Source: Rheum nobile (lineage: Eukaryota > Streptophyta > Magnoliopsida > Caryophyllales > Polygonaceae). Taken from it: DNA of 64,000 bases. The DNA lies in NCBI GenBank assembly GCA_027886185.1, contig WOAB01000146.1, positions 496,001 through 560,000 on the forward strand. Reading direction: 5' to 3'. The notes under the pieces are model-generated. The model had not been told where the DNA came from, did not search any database, and worked only from the letters and a program-made list of their open reading frames with translations. Made by a program: the position numbers and the translations under genes. The number at the start of each line of letters is the position of its first letter. Within the stretch, counting starts at the first letter, position 1. Shown here piece after piece: positions 10,985 to 23,074 of the stretch.

Positions 10985-11649
10985 GAAGAGTTCACCATTC
11001 GACGATCATCTTCACGGAGTCCTCCATGTAAATAGAGAATCAGATCATGTTTTTCGTAACCATGGTAGGGACAACTCTTCACCAGTTTCTTGAAGCGCTC
11101 ATAATATTCATAGAGAGACTCATTAGACAGTTGCTCTATGTTGTAGATCTTCTTCTTGAGCTGATTAGACTTGATAGCCGGAAAGTATTTGTCAAGAAAC
11201 ACCTTTTTCAAATTTACCCAAGTAGTGATGCTTCCTGGCGGTAAAGAATGATACCAGTCCTTCGCTGAGTCCTTCAGAGAAAAAGAAAATACCCTCAACC
11301 TCATCTGATCTTCAGTAATATCAGATGGCCTCATACTGGTGCAGACCTCAAGGAACTCATCCAGGTGCTGAATAGGATCCTCAAGCGGGGTTCCACTGAA
11401 TTTCGGGAGTAAATGGACTACTCCTGTCTTGAGATCAAATTTAACCCCTTCACCCAGAGCAGGGAAGTGCACAACACGAGTAGGTTGCTCCAAGTTAGGA
11501 GCTGTCAGGGACTCCAGAGTAACACGAGCTGCCATTGTATCAGCTTCCTGAAGTAGTAAATTCGCAGCCCTGCGAGCCTGAAGAAAAGTTCTTTCGATTT
11601 CTGGATCAAAAACTAGAGGTAGATTATTAGTAGCACGGGTGTGAACCAT
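10966..11649 (-). CDS. gag: Gag N-terminal part of the Athila-like element
   Basis: 227-aa frame beginning MVHTRATNNLPLVFDP, with the retrotransposon gag capsid region (about residues 85-200: DWYHSLPPGSITTWVNLKK, FLDKYFPAIKS, YEYYERFKKLVKSCPYHG). It is translated from the genomic LTR transcript. The frame ends at 10966 in the conserved NSSCGG region; the following gag sequence continues in another frame (10984-8855) with 19 bases of overlap. The simplest reading is loss of one base near 10980 in this copy; a programmed frameshift is less likely because gag itself is split. Confidence 0.85.
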   Translation of the reverse strand: MVHTRATNNLPLVFDPEIERTFLQARRAANLLLQEADTMAARVTLESLTAPNLEQPTRVVHFPALGEGVKFDLKTGVVHLLPKFSGTPLEDPIQHLDEFLEVCTSMRPSDITEDQMRLRVFSFSLKDSAKDWYHSLPPGSITTWVNLKKVFLDKYFPAIKSNQLKKKIYNIEQLSNESLYEYYERFKKLVKSCPYHGYEKHDLILYLHGGLREDDRRMVNSSCGGIF

Positions 11650-11707
11650 AAGATAGGTTCACACCAAGATTGGCACACAAATCACACACACAAAAAAGAA
11701 TATTGCC

Positions 11708-11725
11708 TCCCCGGCAACGGCGCCA
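11708..11725 (-). promoter_or_regulatory. Primer binding site, tRNA-Asp (Athila-like element)
   Basis: The minus strand reads TGGCGCCGTTGCCGGGGA, complementary to 18 bases at the 3' end of plant tRNA-Asp, three bases inside the 5' LTR. Athila elements typically use this primer. Confidence 0.92.
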
Positions 11726-11728
11726 ATT

Positions 11729-13092
11729 TGATAACAGGTTTTTGTCGTTCTAAAAACTGCTATGCAAAATATCCAAACAAACCTTAAACCGTAGTCCTAG
11801 GTAAGTAAAGGTCGAATCCACAGGGAGGCGAATTCTATCTAATTATACAATTCGTATGTCAAACCAAAGTAACCAAATGGGGGTTTTGTGAGTTTAATTA
11901 ATCTAAGCATGCAAAAGGTAAACAAACTAAAGATGAATGAATTCAGTAATGGGGAAAAGCACTTAGTCAAACAACATCCACTATTCGTATGACAAGTTGA
12001 TCATAGATACTCATTCAAAATCTCATGCAATGGTAATTCCAATTCCTTTTCAGATATAACTAATAGCACAACCAGATACTATTAGCACTAACTAATTAAA
12101 CAACCCTGAAACTATCAAGATTCAGTTTAACAGCAGCCTTACGGATAGGAATATAGTTGGATACAATTCTAGCATAACACAACCAAATATTATCCTAGAA
12201 TGTAAATCAATTCTCTTCTACATAAGACTAGCACAACCAGTTACTAATACGATGCAGTTGCTACTCTGAAATAGATATGCTCAACCAGTAACAATCTAGA
12301 TCTAGCAATCAATCAATAACAATAAACCCTAGTTGCGTCCAAATAGAGATTATCAATATCAATCATAAACAACTTAAGCAAGAGAAAGATAAAAACCATG
12401 CAATAGATTAAGAACAATAATCTCACAACTTTATCCAAACGAAAGCTTCAGCGTCTGACTAAGCCAGGGAGGCTTAGTTCTTCATAACGTAGAAAAGGGA
12501 ATTAGGGTTCAAAGAAAAAGATGATTGATTAGATTGGCAAAAAACCTTTTCTCTACCCTAATATACTAAAGGAAATAAAATCTAAATTAACCTAAAACGA
12601 AATAATAAAATAACAATAAAAATAATTAAAGGAAATTGGCGTAATAAATCCCGGTTAATTCTCGGCGTGACACCTCGCGTGTAAAACCGCTGCTTGGTCT
12701 CGGCCGAAATTCGGCAACTTCGGCAGCAGCTTCGGCCCAACAACAACACGGCCCATCACTCTCGCTCGGCCCAACCAATTTAAGCAGCAAATCTCCAAAT
12801 GCTCGCCCATGTCACCATGACGTCATCCGTCCAAATCTTCAGCTCACTTCACGCGGAGGCTTCACGTGGGTCGGCATCATTATCTTGCTTCTCTTTTTGG
12901 GCCTTTATTTCCTTTTTGGGCTGAGCTTCCACGGCCTTTCTTCCAACTTGGCCCAGCATTCACGTGGCTTTTAATTAATTACCAAACTTCGCCCCCACAT
13001 GTCATGCACATGAATGTGTCTAAATCTACCCGAATGACACCAATAAAACATCTAATGACTCTTACTTAAGCCCTACAAAGTAGTGCTTATCA
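11729..13092 (-). repeat. 5' LTR of the Athila-like element
   Basis: 1364 bp, same ends and same length as 6082-7445; followed by target duplication GTTAG at 13093-13097. Confidence 0.93.
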
Positions 13093-13097
13093 GTTAG

Positions 13098-15424
13098 ACT
13101 CCTCGTCCCTCGAATAATAATCGAATACGCTTGTCAACCACCATACTCTACTTGAATAAACAAGAGGTATGCACAAGAGAAGATTCTGGAAGACTGAATC
13201 TTCACAGAAATCGACCCGAAAGAAGACTCCAAGAGAAGTGAGTCTTTAAGGAAATATGACAAATCTGGAACGTTTAAAGAATCAAACAACAACGATTAAA
13301 AGCTGACTGAGATGCTTCGGCTCACAACCAACCTCACCGCTTACAGCGAATTCAGATCGGAAGGAGAACGTACTACATTCAAGTCTGGATCTTACAGAAC
13401 CACATCAAGATGATTTGAAAACTGACTAAGATGTTTCGATTCACGACCAACCTCATCGCTTACAGCGAATCCAGATTGGAAAGAGAACGTACTCTGATCA
13501 AAAGTCAAGACGAGCTTTCCTAGCTGCACTATTTACTTAGATGCACTACTCGTCAAATGTATATTAATTAAGTGCTCTCGGGCACCTTATCTTATTTAAT
13601 TCCAAAATGATTAACACATTAAAAGCTTTTAATATATGTCCGTGTCACGCATGACCCATATCTAAGGAATGAACCTCACCGAGTCCAAACCTCTGAATCT
13701 ACATCGAAAGAATGAACCTCACAGAGTCCAAACTTCTACTATCGCATGGTCTTGCTCGCCCTTTAAAAGAATGAACTTCACTGAGTTCAAACTTCAACAA
13801 TCGTTGGGTCTTCATCGCCCTTACAGTTATAAAGGAACGCGCATGGAACTCTCAGGATCCAAGCGTTCCTACAAATACTTGTGCTAACTTACAGTTACAA
13901 CACAACCATAGTACAGGATAAATCCACATAAATGCCCGGAAGACGATCACAGATAATAGCGTCGTTCTAACAGATATACAACATATTATATGATTTTCCA
14001 AAACCGTTTATAAAACCTTTTCCAGACAAACACAGTAATCATTCCAAATTAATTACTCAGATAAATTACTGATAATTAATGTAAATATGGAACAATGAGC
14101 AAGAGCGAACCGCCACTTGCCTGGAATAGATTCGGCGATGAATCTGGACGAGACGACTACCGAAAATATCCTTTCCGAGGATATGGCTTAAGCTTCAGAA
14201 TATTTCTACCAGAGTACGAGTCCACACGCAATCCAGCCGATCACGTTCTAACTGACAAATTAATTATCTATCAATTAATATGACTGGACGAATTTAAGAA
14301 ATTATATTTAATAAATTTCTATGATATTAAATCATAAAATATTTATTAAATTTTCCTAAGAAAAAATACGGACGAAAGGGTATCGAAATTATACCGCTCG
14401 AATGATTTCGGGTCGAATCTGGACTGAAAGGGTAAATGGGCTTCTCGGCCCAATACCGAAACAAAGCGGCCCCACGGCCACTTTTCATCATCTTTCCAAT
14501 TCAAACCAGCCATTTCACGTGAAAGAAAAATAGAGGGGCAACAGGGGGGGTTCTCGTCTTCGACACGGACGACGCCGGGGATGGAGCGGCACCGACGGGG
14601 AGGAAGAGCACCACGACACCACCGCAGCACGCACTGGAGACGAAGGCTTCACCTTCAACAGTGGCTCGCCGGGGCCTACGTCGACACCGGGGTGACGAGC
14701 TCAGCAGGGGCGACGACGAGAAGGAGCTGGGAGGGAGACGACGCCGGGTCTGAGCCACCACAACTACACCGCAACCACGACCTAGCGCGGAGGAGGAGGA
14801 GCTGCGCGGTTGCGAGCTCGAACCGGGGACGCGAACATGGCTCCAATGGCTACAGCTGCGGTTCAGCGGAGCACGGCGGGGCGGCTCGACGACTTCACTG
14901 GGCTCCTTGGTGCCGGAGATGGGGCGGCGACACCAGCAGCAACTCAGCGGGAGGCGAGAGGGAGGCGAACTGGAGATCGGGCTCCGCTTCGCCGGCGGAA
15001 GACCGAAATAGAGGAGGGAGTGAGCAGGGACGAGAGACGAGAAGGAGATCGAGAGGTCTGACCTTCGTGTCCTTCAAGCCTTCAAGACCACCTCCATATA
15101 TAGCCCAAGAGGAGGGCAACTACTCCGACCAACACAAGGCTCGAGAAAGCTAAGCCGGGGAAAGGCTCGAGAAAAGCGTAGGGGAGACAAGGTTTAGAAT
15201 ATTAAAATGGGGATGGGCATTTAATCCCGGTAATTATATGTTTGTCTTCAAATAAATATTCTAAATTCCGAAAATACATCGAATGTATTTTATACCACTC
15301 AGGGAATTATTTGGGATATCATGGATATTTCAGAAAATCCAAACTTCACTGAAGCGAAATAATTAATTAGTGAGGGTTGGGAAAAATTACCCAAATATCC
15401 TTACTAAAAATCGAGGGATATTAC
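13098..15424 (-). repeat. 5' LTR of element A, outer part
   Basis: Continuation of the LTR broken at 6081, ending GATATTACA at 15424. It contains the TATA region at 15094-15107 and the conserved 23-nt family core at 14099-14121. The GC-rich open frames at 14346-15153 lie in the LTR on both strands and look non-genic. Confidence 0.9.
14099..14121 (-). promoter_or_regulatory. Conserved 23-nt core of the Tekay-family LTR
   Basis: A 23-nt block (GCAAGAGCG...CACTTGCC) also found at 37210-37232, 49405-49427 (one change) and, reversed, 59113-59135. It lies several hundred bases downstream of the TATA region, so within the transcribed part of the LTR. Function unknown. Confidence 0.5.
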
Positions 15425-17174
15425 AATATTATATACTAACGAATAAGTTATACTTATATTTAAATTTTAAGTATTAATATATACATATGAATTAAGATTT
15501 ATTATTCGGTTGTTATAGTAGATGTTTTTCTGAAATAATTTTTTTAATCTGTGTAGCTTTCAATCAATTCATGTCATTATTTGCTAAAAAAATCACGGCA
15601 ATAAAAAATCTCAGACTAAAACCAAAAACATACATACAAAGAAACACATAGGGTTTTTTGTGGAAAACAAAACAATGAACCAGGAAAAAGAATTCAAGAC
15701 CTAATGAAATCCAAAATCCCACATGAAAATTGTTTCATCCAGCTGTATTAAACATAAGCCAGTCGATCATTTAAAAAAAAAAAAACACAGCGTGAGATAT
15801 AGATAAATATAGATACAGACAGAGATCTCATATTTTTATTCCCTTGATGATGGTAGGTAGAGCAACAGAACCTCATTTTTTGTATTTTTAGTTTAAATTT
15901 TTTTTAAAAAAAAGAAAAAAAGAAAACGGGTTGTGCAGATTGGGCTTTATCAGTTTGATCTGATAATGTTGTAATTGGGCCGTTTAGCCCATTAACAATT
16001 GGATTGCAGCTAGCTCATACGAAAATAATTTGGCCCATAAGTCCAATTTGTATTTAAAAGTATTTATTATTTTTAATAATATTATATGTAGTATGTACAA
16101 TTTTTGTATTATTTACATGTGTTTATATATAATTATAAAATTAAAATAAATATTTAGTTTGTATATTTATTTAATTTAATTGAAATATATATCAAAAAAT
16201 TTCAAGTGATTGTGTTATTTACTAATTAACCCGAAATAATATAATGTTGTGATTGGGTGCTATTAGAGAGAAATGACAATGGAAAAATTCAATTTATTAC
16301 AAATAATATTTGTTACATAAATCGGGCTTTTTGAGTTGACCGTCTATTTCACTTTCGGATTTATTCTACTTGGGCCTAAAAGCCCATTAAACCAATTCAA
16401 AGTTGCTTCAAATATTTACAACCTATACAAATATAATTTGGCCCCATAAGTCCATTTAGTAGTGAATTTTTTTTATTATATTTTTATAATACTATAATAA
16501 ATAAATAATTTGTAAATTTATTACTTTTATTTTGAATAGTTATATTAAGTATTTACATATGTTTATTTAATTTTATAATATTAAAATAAATGATTAGTAT
16601 GTAGATTTATTTATTTTATTTTGAATATATCTCAGATTTTCAGGGTGATTGTATTATGGATGAATTAACCCGACATAACAGAACGTTGAGATTGGCTACT
16701 ATTAGAGAGAAACGACAACGGTCAAATTCAAATCGACCAGGTTAATAAATTCCATTTAATGTTTTAACATTTTTTGTCGATAAATTGAAATATGAACTTT
16801 AATATAAGTACTAATTATGCAGGATCTATTCTTGGAGTTAGTAACAATTCTTTCATTAGTGATCGTACCCCCCTGTCCGACATTTCAAATGGTTAGTAAT
16901 TGTTATGCTATAAAGTCTCTGTTTACTTCGATTTGTCCATCTATATTGTAATCAGTGTTTGATGTTCGATAATATAATATATCTTTAATTTCATGATGCT
17001 GAAAAATAATTAATGTTTTTAATCAATTTAACTATGTTTATAACTATAAACAAATATAGTTGTTGTTTTATATTCTTTGATTATGCGTAATTTATTGAAA
17101 ACATATCCATCCATTTATGCAGTCAACCAGAATATTACGTCGGCGGCTTTGCACTTTTTTGTCACTACAAAACC
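15425..17174. other. AT-rich DNA with a diverged tandem duplication
   Basis: No gene seen. Two diverged copies of a unit of about 400 bp lie at about 15945-16300 and 16322-16740. Shared blocks include GGGCTTT, AAGCCCATTAA/TAGCCCATTAA, TAATTTGGCCC(C)ATAAGTCC, AATTAACCCGA(A/C)ATAA and TATTAGAGAGAAA(T/C)GACAA. They lie directly before the Helitron helicase and may be part of that element. An A-rich run lies near 15768-15785. Confidence 0.6.
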
Positions 17175-18655
17175 ATGCCTTCTGTAGATTCAAGTCTCAT
17201 ATCTGAAGGTGTCAACAAACTTATACAAAATGAACTTCGATATGACACAGCATGTCTAGCCGAGGAGCATGCACAATTAATTTCTAGATTTACAATGGAG
17301 CAGAAAGGGGTGTATGATGAGATCATGAATGTTGTTTTATCAAATAACGGGTGTGTCTTCTTCTTATATGGTTATGGTGGAACAGGCAAAACTTATATAT
17401 GGATGGCACTTTCGGCGACTATAAGATCTAAAGGTGAAATAGTTCTTATTGTCGCTTCAAGTGGAAATGCGTAGTATTTGGTGGAGACTTTCTGGAGTTG
17501 ATATATGCCGCCAAACTTATTATCTGGGATGAAGCTCCGATGACGAATAGGTTTTGTTTTGAAGCATTAGACAGGACGTTAAGAGATATTTTACGGGCTA
17601 CAAATCCCCTTAGTTCAAAACAGCCTTTTGGAGGGAAAGTCGTAGTATTTGGTGGAGACTTTAGGCAAATCCTACTCGTTATCTCAAAAGGGAGCAGGCA
17701 AGATGTTGTTTTTGCCACCATTAATTCCTCTTATTTGTGGGACCATTGCAAAGTTCTTACTTTGACAAGAAACATGAGGATTCAATAAGGTGCATCTGAT
17801 TCTAAGATCCAAGAAGCAAAAAAAAATCTGAATGGGTATTAAGCATCGGAGATGGGACTGTAGGTGTTGACAATGATGGGGAAACGCAAATAGAAATTCC
17901 TGATGAACTGTTGGTGAAGGATTATGACTTAGATCCGATTCCAGCAGTTGTTAAATCTGTTTATCCCTCTCTTATGGACGATTAGTTGTCTCGGCATACT
18001 TTGAAGAACGAGCAATTCTTGCTCCAACACACGGAGAGGTAGATAAAGTTAATGACTATATATTGCCTTTGTTACGTGGTGATGAAAAGGTCTATCTCAG
18101 TTCGGATAGTCTGTGCAAGGCATGTTCTGTTAAAGACAGTGATACAAGTATTTATACATCCGACTACTTGAATAGTACTAGATGTTCTGGTCTGCCGAAT
18201 CATGTACTAAAACTTAAGGTTGGGTCCCTATTATGTTGCTTTGAAATATTGATTAGTCTTCAGGTTTATGCAACGGAACGAGATTGATAACCACACAACT
18301 TGGCAGTCATGTCATACAAGGGAGAATTATTTCAGGCAACAATATTGGACATACGGTTTTGATTCCTCGCATGATCATGTCACCATCAGACACTTCATTC
18401 CCTTTCAAGTTTCAACGAAGACAATTTCCCTTGAGTGTCTGTTTTGCTATGACCATAAACAAGAGCCATGGTCAATCTCTTGCAAATGTCAGTTTGTATC
18501 TTTCACGCCCTGTTTTCAGTCATGATCAATTTTATGTTGCATCATCAAGGGTGACTAGCAAGAAATGTTTGAAGATATTGGTTTACGACAAAGACAAGAA
18601 AAGATATAATACTATAACCAATGTAGTATACAAGGATTTTTTTTATAATTTGTAG
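17175..18655 (+). pseudogene. Helitron PIF1-like helicase remnant
   Basis: Remnant of the SF1B DNA helicase domain of a Helitron Rep/Hel protein, which unwinds DNA during rolling-circle transposition. Visible motifs in order: Walker A GYGGTGKT (about 17370-17395), then after a deletion Walker B LIIWDEAPM (about 17515-17540), FGGKVVVFGGDFRQIL (about 17628-17670), LTLTRNMRIQ (about 17757-17786), FEERAILAPTHGEVDKVND (about 18001-18057), and the C-terminal FKFQRRQFPLSVCFAMTINK and QFYVASSRVTSKKCLKIL (to 18655). Frameshifts and stops interrupt it at about 17474, 17788 and 17985-18290. A 22-bp copy of downstream sequence sits at the deletion after 17469. No Rep (HUH) domain is seen upstream. Confidence 0.85.
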
Positions 18656-18995
18656 CAATTTTAAACATCGTGCCATTTTTTATGTTTAGTGTTTCATTTT
18701 CATGTATTAGATTAACATTTTTATTATGCTTTATTGTTTTAGTATTATTGATGTTAGGGGTGTGGCTATTCATGTTTCAAAAACTACTTATCTAATTTTT
18801 ATTATTAATAAAGTTATGAGAGTTCCGTCTCTCTTTATATAATGTAATTTTTTTTATATTTTGAATATTTTTAGTTGACTAGTCATTTTTATATAAGTAT
18901 TTATCTACTTCTATAATAGTCATTAACTATACATTTCTATATCAATGAAACATATAATTAAATTATACTATTTTTGCAAATGTAATAAAAAACAG

Positions 18996-19014
18996 ATCCG
19001 GTGTACTACACTAG
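18996..19014 (+). other. Possible 3' terminus of the helicase-bearing Helitron
   Basis: GATCCGGTGTACTACACTAG ends in the CTAG typical of Helitron 3' ends, is followed by T, and lies about 360 bp beyond the helicase stop, which is the normal spacing. The hairpin before it is only GTGT-ACT-ACAC and overlaps the CTAG, so it may be eroded. Confidence 0.4.
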
Positions 19015-20582
19015 TATATAGCCTATTTTGTTAAGCTCGTGAATGTAGATGTGGGACGGTAGGAGGAGGGAAGAAGTCGGAAATTTGAACACAGTGGATT
19101 TGGGCCTAACTCGTTCACTGGAATAGGCTGCAAAACGGGGGCCTGGCCCATAAGGCTGGACAACATAATTAAATGAGAAAATTGGGCGCGAAATGTCCTT
19201 TATGAGAAAAAATAGTAAGTTTAGGTCTATTTTTTTTCAAAATTACAAGTATGATCCCATATTACTACATATATGACTCAAAGGGGAGTGGAAGTGTTTT
19301 TTTTTAGGATTTAGGGTATAGGATTTAGGGTTTAGAGATTTTAAAGGCTTAGGAAATCAAAGAACTAATTTATTTATTTAGGACTTCAAATTTTTTATTT
19401 GAAGGGGTCAAAAATCGTAAGGATTGTAATTAAATTCAGTAGCAAGTAACAACTAATTCGTGTTTGATAGAGTTAACGAACATGAACAACCCAAGGCCCA
19501 AACAAATCTTCTATCTATATACCTTATCAACAAAAATCTTCTATCTATAATAATAAAAGGTAAATTTGGCTATATTTTTAAGTTAGAACCCATATAAAAG
19601 TATTGGAAAACTAATTTTTGCAAATATTATTACGACAGTAATATTTTAAAAAAACTAGGTCATTATAAGTAAAAATTGAATTTTGTCAACTTTTTTTTCA
19701 TACAAAATTTTGAGCCAAATGTTTACTTTCATTCATAATTATATTTAAAAATAATAATTGTCCTAAATTACAGGGAGTTATATGTACATTAATCTTATTT
19801 GTTTTGTGAATATTTTATTTTTCCATATATATTGAATCCACTTTTTTGTTAAAAAATAACTCATTTGGCCCTTCTTTCTATTTAAACATGCCCCATTCCA
19901 TTAATACCTTTATTTTTATTTTATTATTTTATTTATTTAAGTTCACTATCTAAGTCATTTCACCCATTTTTTTCAATTTCATTATGACATTAATCTTTAT
20001 ATACACACACACTAAATTCTCTCCTTTCTACGTGTTGACCTACGATCTATACCACACAAACAAATCAAAATTTTATTTTACCACTTTATCAATTTTTTAA
20101 AATTTACATTAACTTCTAATTACATCAATTTTCTTACCCTAAAATACTGCAATTCTGTAATGTATAACTTGAATTATTTTCATTACCGGTACAAAGTAGG
20201 ATAACATATGCTAATATACTATTCCTCCACCAGTTTCGCATTGACTCCTTTAATGTTTCAATGTACAAATTAAATAATAATTTTTTCAATACCATAGTTA
20301 TTTCTATCTTTAACTTAATACAATTATATAACAAAAAAATTATGGACCAATTAAAATGACAGAGACTTTACCAGACGATTTAAACTGTTATAATACCATT
20401 CTGAAATATTATAACAAGAAAATTAGTTGGTATTACACAATGCACTAGGGACAATCCTAGTATCATACGACAAGAAAAGATGTAACAAGAGCAAGCAATT
20501 CCAAGCCTTGCTTGTACGTGTGTGAAGCAGGAACAAAACAAAAGTAGAGCTTGATTCATTAGCAATCAACAAAGAGTCAATC
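19015..20582. other. AT-rich intergenic DNA downstream of NCL
   Basis: No gene seen. Telomere-like motifs (GATTTAGGG, TTTAGGGTTTAG) lie at 19308-19335. The string TCTATCTATAATAATAAAAGG near 19544 resembles the 5' end of plant Helitrons, but I found no matching end that would define an element. Confidence 0.5.
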
Positions 20583-23074
20583 TTACGACCATCCCAACTT
20601 GTAGTCAAGAATGTAAACAAGCAGCAGAGAGAAGGGATAGAGCGCGAAGGCGAGAAGCGATGTCCAAAGAGGAAACGTGGTGCGGAAGCTTCCCAGAATC
20701 CCCATCACCACGCAAACCACGAGTATCACAAGCACTTCCGACGAGAAGTCCCACGTTAGGCCTCGTATGTACACGAGCGCTAAGAACACCGATAGACATA
20801 GGACGTTGTTCATCGTCACTGCTCCGTACAACTGCGCGCCAAACAGATATATGATATTTCATAACAAGTACGTACGTAGTAGAAGGGTACGTTGAAAAAC
20901 AAAGCATTTTTACCTCAGAGAATGTTAGAGAGGCAGTTTTCCTCTTCTTCCTGCTGGCAAAGATGATTGCTGACACAGCTTCGCTGGAGTTAGTAGCGAG
21001 TGGGAGAAAGATGAACGAGATGAAGAAGGAAGGAATGCTCGTCGCGTCGGAGAAGTTATCCACCGCGTCCACCAGAGGATCGGCAAACATAGCTGCAATT
21101 GCAGTCCCAAACAACAGCATCAAGGCTGCTTTGATGACAATTTTCTTTGGATTTTCAACAATACCGCCACTCTCCTCGTTGCTATCGTCATCGCCTTCAT
21201 CACCCAACAAGTCATGTTCCACAGTTGATTCCTGCAATAAAATTGCCAAATTAGTTGAGACGTACTACATACATTTGTCTTGTCTTGATATGATTTGATT
21301 TGATTTGATTTGATTTGATTCTTCTTCAGACAGCGCGCAGGGCTTACACGATGAACGTCGTTCAAATGCTTTGCCGTGTTTGGATCCTCTCCACCGGGTT
21401 TACGCCCTCCTGTGCTCAAATCAGCAAGCCACTTTGTAATGCCTTTTGCAAATTCATCGAAACTGATTTTGGAATCCGTTTGAGTGTCGAAATCTTTCAT
21501 CACCTTCTCCACAACGTCGTCGTGATCCAGCCTCATCTCATCCAACTCTACTCCTAGCAGAAAGGCTCTTAGCTCAGCCGGTACTAAATAGTTGTCTTTG
21601 TCCACATCAATTTTCGAAAACAATCTGCCAGGAAACAAACAGTACTTTTAGAATCCATTTGCTTACCCGAAATAAGTGTTAGTGCTAACAAAAACCTTTC
21701 TAAGACGTGTGGGCGAGGCCTTCCTTCCTCATCAGTCAGCCTTCCTAGTGCGTGCCTTTTCAGATGTGTGAGGAAACCCGAAACGAGTTTCTTGTGCTTT
21801 GCGTATTCAATGCGCCTCTTTTGAATCCAAGGTTGGACAACCTGATCCAGACCATCATTTTGATCAATGGACTAGATTCGTTTTATTTCAAAACAAAAAT
21901 CAAATGGAAAAGGAGAGATATATTTAATCACCTGGTAAACACAATACCCAAGAAGCAATGCTATAGACAGGATAAGTGCAAGAAGAACAGCCAAGTGGCG
22001 TCCTGAAGTCGACTTAAGAGCCTGAGGCAACTGAACAACTAGGAAGGGAGCCACAGAAACGGCCATGATTCTTGCAGCGTAGCTAGTCCAGATATCAGTT
22101 GAAACACCGGATTCTGCAACCGCCAAGAAAATGTCAAGATTGATTACAACATATTGAAGAGGGGAAACAGAGGAGTCATACCAGTCAGACTATATCCCTT
22201 GGTGTCGGCTCCATCGGTTGCAACTGGACCTTGGATGTCGCATTTGCCTACGATGACACACGATCCCCAGATCACGGTGAGAAGCATCACTGTTGATCCA
22301 GCCAACAATCCCATCCCAACTGATACTTGACTTTGTGCTGTTGTTGTGTTACCAGATAGTCCAGATACTGCACCCCCCCCCCCCAAACAAATATATTCAC
22401 CATTGATCAACATCCTCCTAAGTTACTCATGTGTAGTTTCTATGGTAATCCATAAGAAACATGACAAGGAGGAAACTTTATAAAATGCTTACAATACAAA
22501 TCACAATAATGACAACACTAGTTGGTGGTTGGTGAATTAATCAAACAATGTGTTTAAAATACATTTATAGCAACCCAAATGAGTAATTAGCAAACAGACA
22601 ACGCCCAAGAACGTACAGTAATCCAAAATTATAGCAAAAAAGGACAAAATCAAAATCAAAATTGTTTGAAAAAACAACAAAATTACCGAGAATGAGGAGA
22701 GCATCAGGAAGAGCGCCAAGAACAGGGAGAAAGAGGCCACCCACAATTCCAGGACCCAAAATCTCGAGCAAGAGCTCGCTTCCTGATGACAAGTAAGTTG
22801 CCGCCAAATACATCAAATATCCATAAACCAGAATCAAAAACAGATTTCCGATCCAGGTGGAAGTGCAAGGCATGAATCCGTATGTTTGATCGCAGCTAGA
22901 GGAGTTGGATGAAGTCGGGATGGTTTTAAGCCGTATATGCGGCGTAACAACGTCATGATTCAGCTCCTGGATTTCGTCGGAGGCGAAATTCGCCGGCGTC
23001 CTGGCGGCGGACGCGGCGGCGATGAGGAACAGGAGGAGGACGCAGGAAGATTGTGTCAGAATTTTCCTCGCCAT
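20583..23074 (-). CDS. NCL: Sodium/calcium exchanger NCL-like, EF-hand containing
   Basis: Seven GT-AG exons join in frame to 581 aa: 23074-22687, 22367-22182, 22113-21932, 21841-21696, 21624-21348, 21231-20914, 20831-20583. Arabidopsis NCL is of similar length. Predicted function, from family knowledge, is cation/Ca2+ exchange across a plant cell membrane with Ca2+ sensing by the EF hands. A signal-like N-terminus (CVLLLFLIAAASAA) is followed by membrane segments; the first exchanger alpha-repeat is near residues 92-136 (GPGIVGGLFLPVLGALPDAL); the EF-hand loops are at residues 307-318 (DVDKDNYLVPAE) and 347-358 (DTQTDSKISFDE); the second alpha-repeat is in exon 6 (SFIFLPLATNSSEAVSAIIF). The ATG at 23074 precedes the signal peptide. 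Oddity: a 12-G run just before the exon 2 acceptor. It is the only intact host gene in the window. Confidence 0.95.
21291..21320. repeat. (TGATT)6 microsatellite in NCL intron 5
   Basis: Six perfect TGATT units inside intron 5 of NCL (21347-21232). Confidence 0.9.
22373..22384 (-). other. G12 run next to the 3' splice site of NCL intron 1
   Basis: Twelve consecutive Gs on the coding strand followed by TGCAG and exon 2. It replaces the pyrimidine tract normally found there. The boundary is supported by the phase-1 join that gives the conserved VSGLSG sequence. Confidence 0.8.

Larger units (their letters stand above)
6082..13092 (-). mobile_element. Athila-like Ty3/gypsy element, gag-protease only, nested in LTR of A
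   Basis: Complete reverse-strand element bounded by two 1364-bp LTRs (TGATAACAGG...GCTTATCA on the plus strand) and a perfect 5-bp target duplication GTTAG (6077-6081, 13093-13097). The LTRs have equal length and differ by about a dozen substitutions by eye, so the insertion is recent and younger than its host LTR. The primer site matches tRNA-Asp, as in Athila. The interior (7446-11728) codes only gag and protease; reverse transcriptase, RNase H and integrase are absent, so movement must rely on proteins from another element. A single-base frameshift near 10980 splits gag. Confidence 0.93.
1..15424 (-). mobile_element. Ty3/gypsy chromovirus (Tekay/Del-like), element A
   Basis: Reverse-strand LTR retrotransposon. 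Reading the minus strand there is a 5' LTR (15424 down to 5564), an initiator-Met tRNA primer site, gag, RT, RNase H, integrase tail with chromodomain, a polypurine tract, and a 3' LTR whose far end lies outside the window. The LTR begins TGTAATATCCC and ends GGGTGTTACA on the element strand. The order gag-RT-RH-INT with a chromodomain at the end is that of plant chromoviruses; the gag start MVNTRN and the WET/RRFPELF chromodomain tail fit the Tekay/Del lineage. The 5' LTR is interrupted by the Athila-like element at 6082-13092. Pol is decayed, so the copy cannot move on its own. The left target duplication cannot be checked. Confidence 0.9.

Noticed and set aside
19308..19335. Interstitial telomere array
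   Set aside because: Only about three imperfect TTTAGGG-like words; too short.
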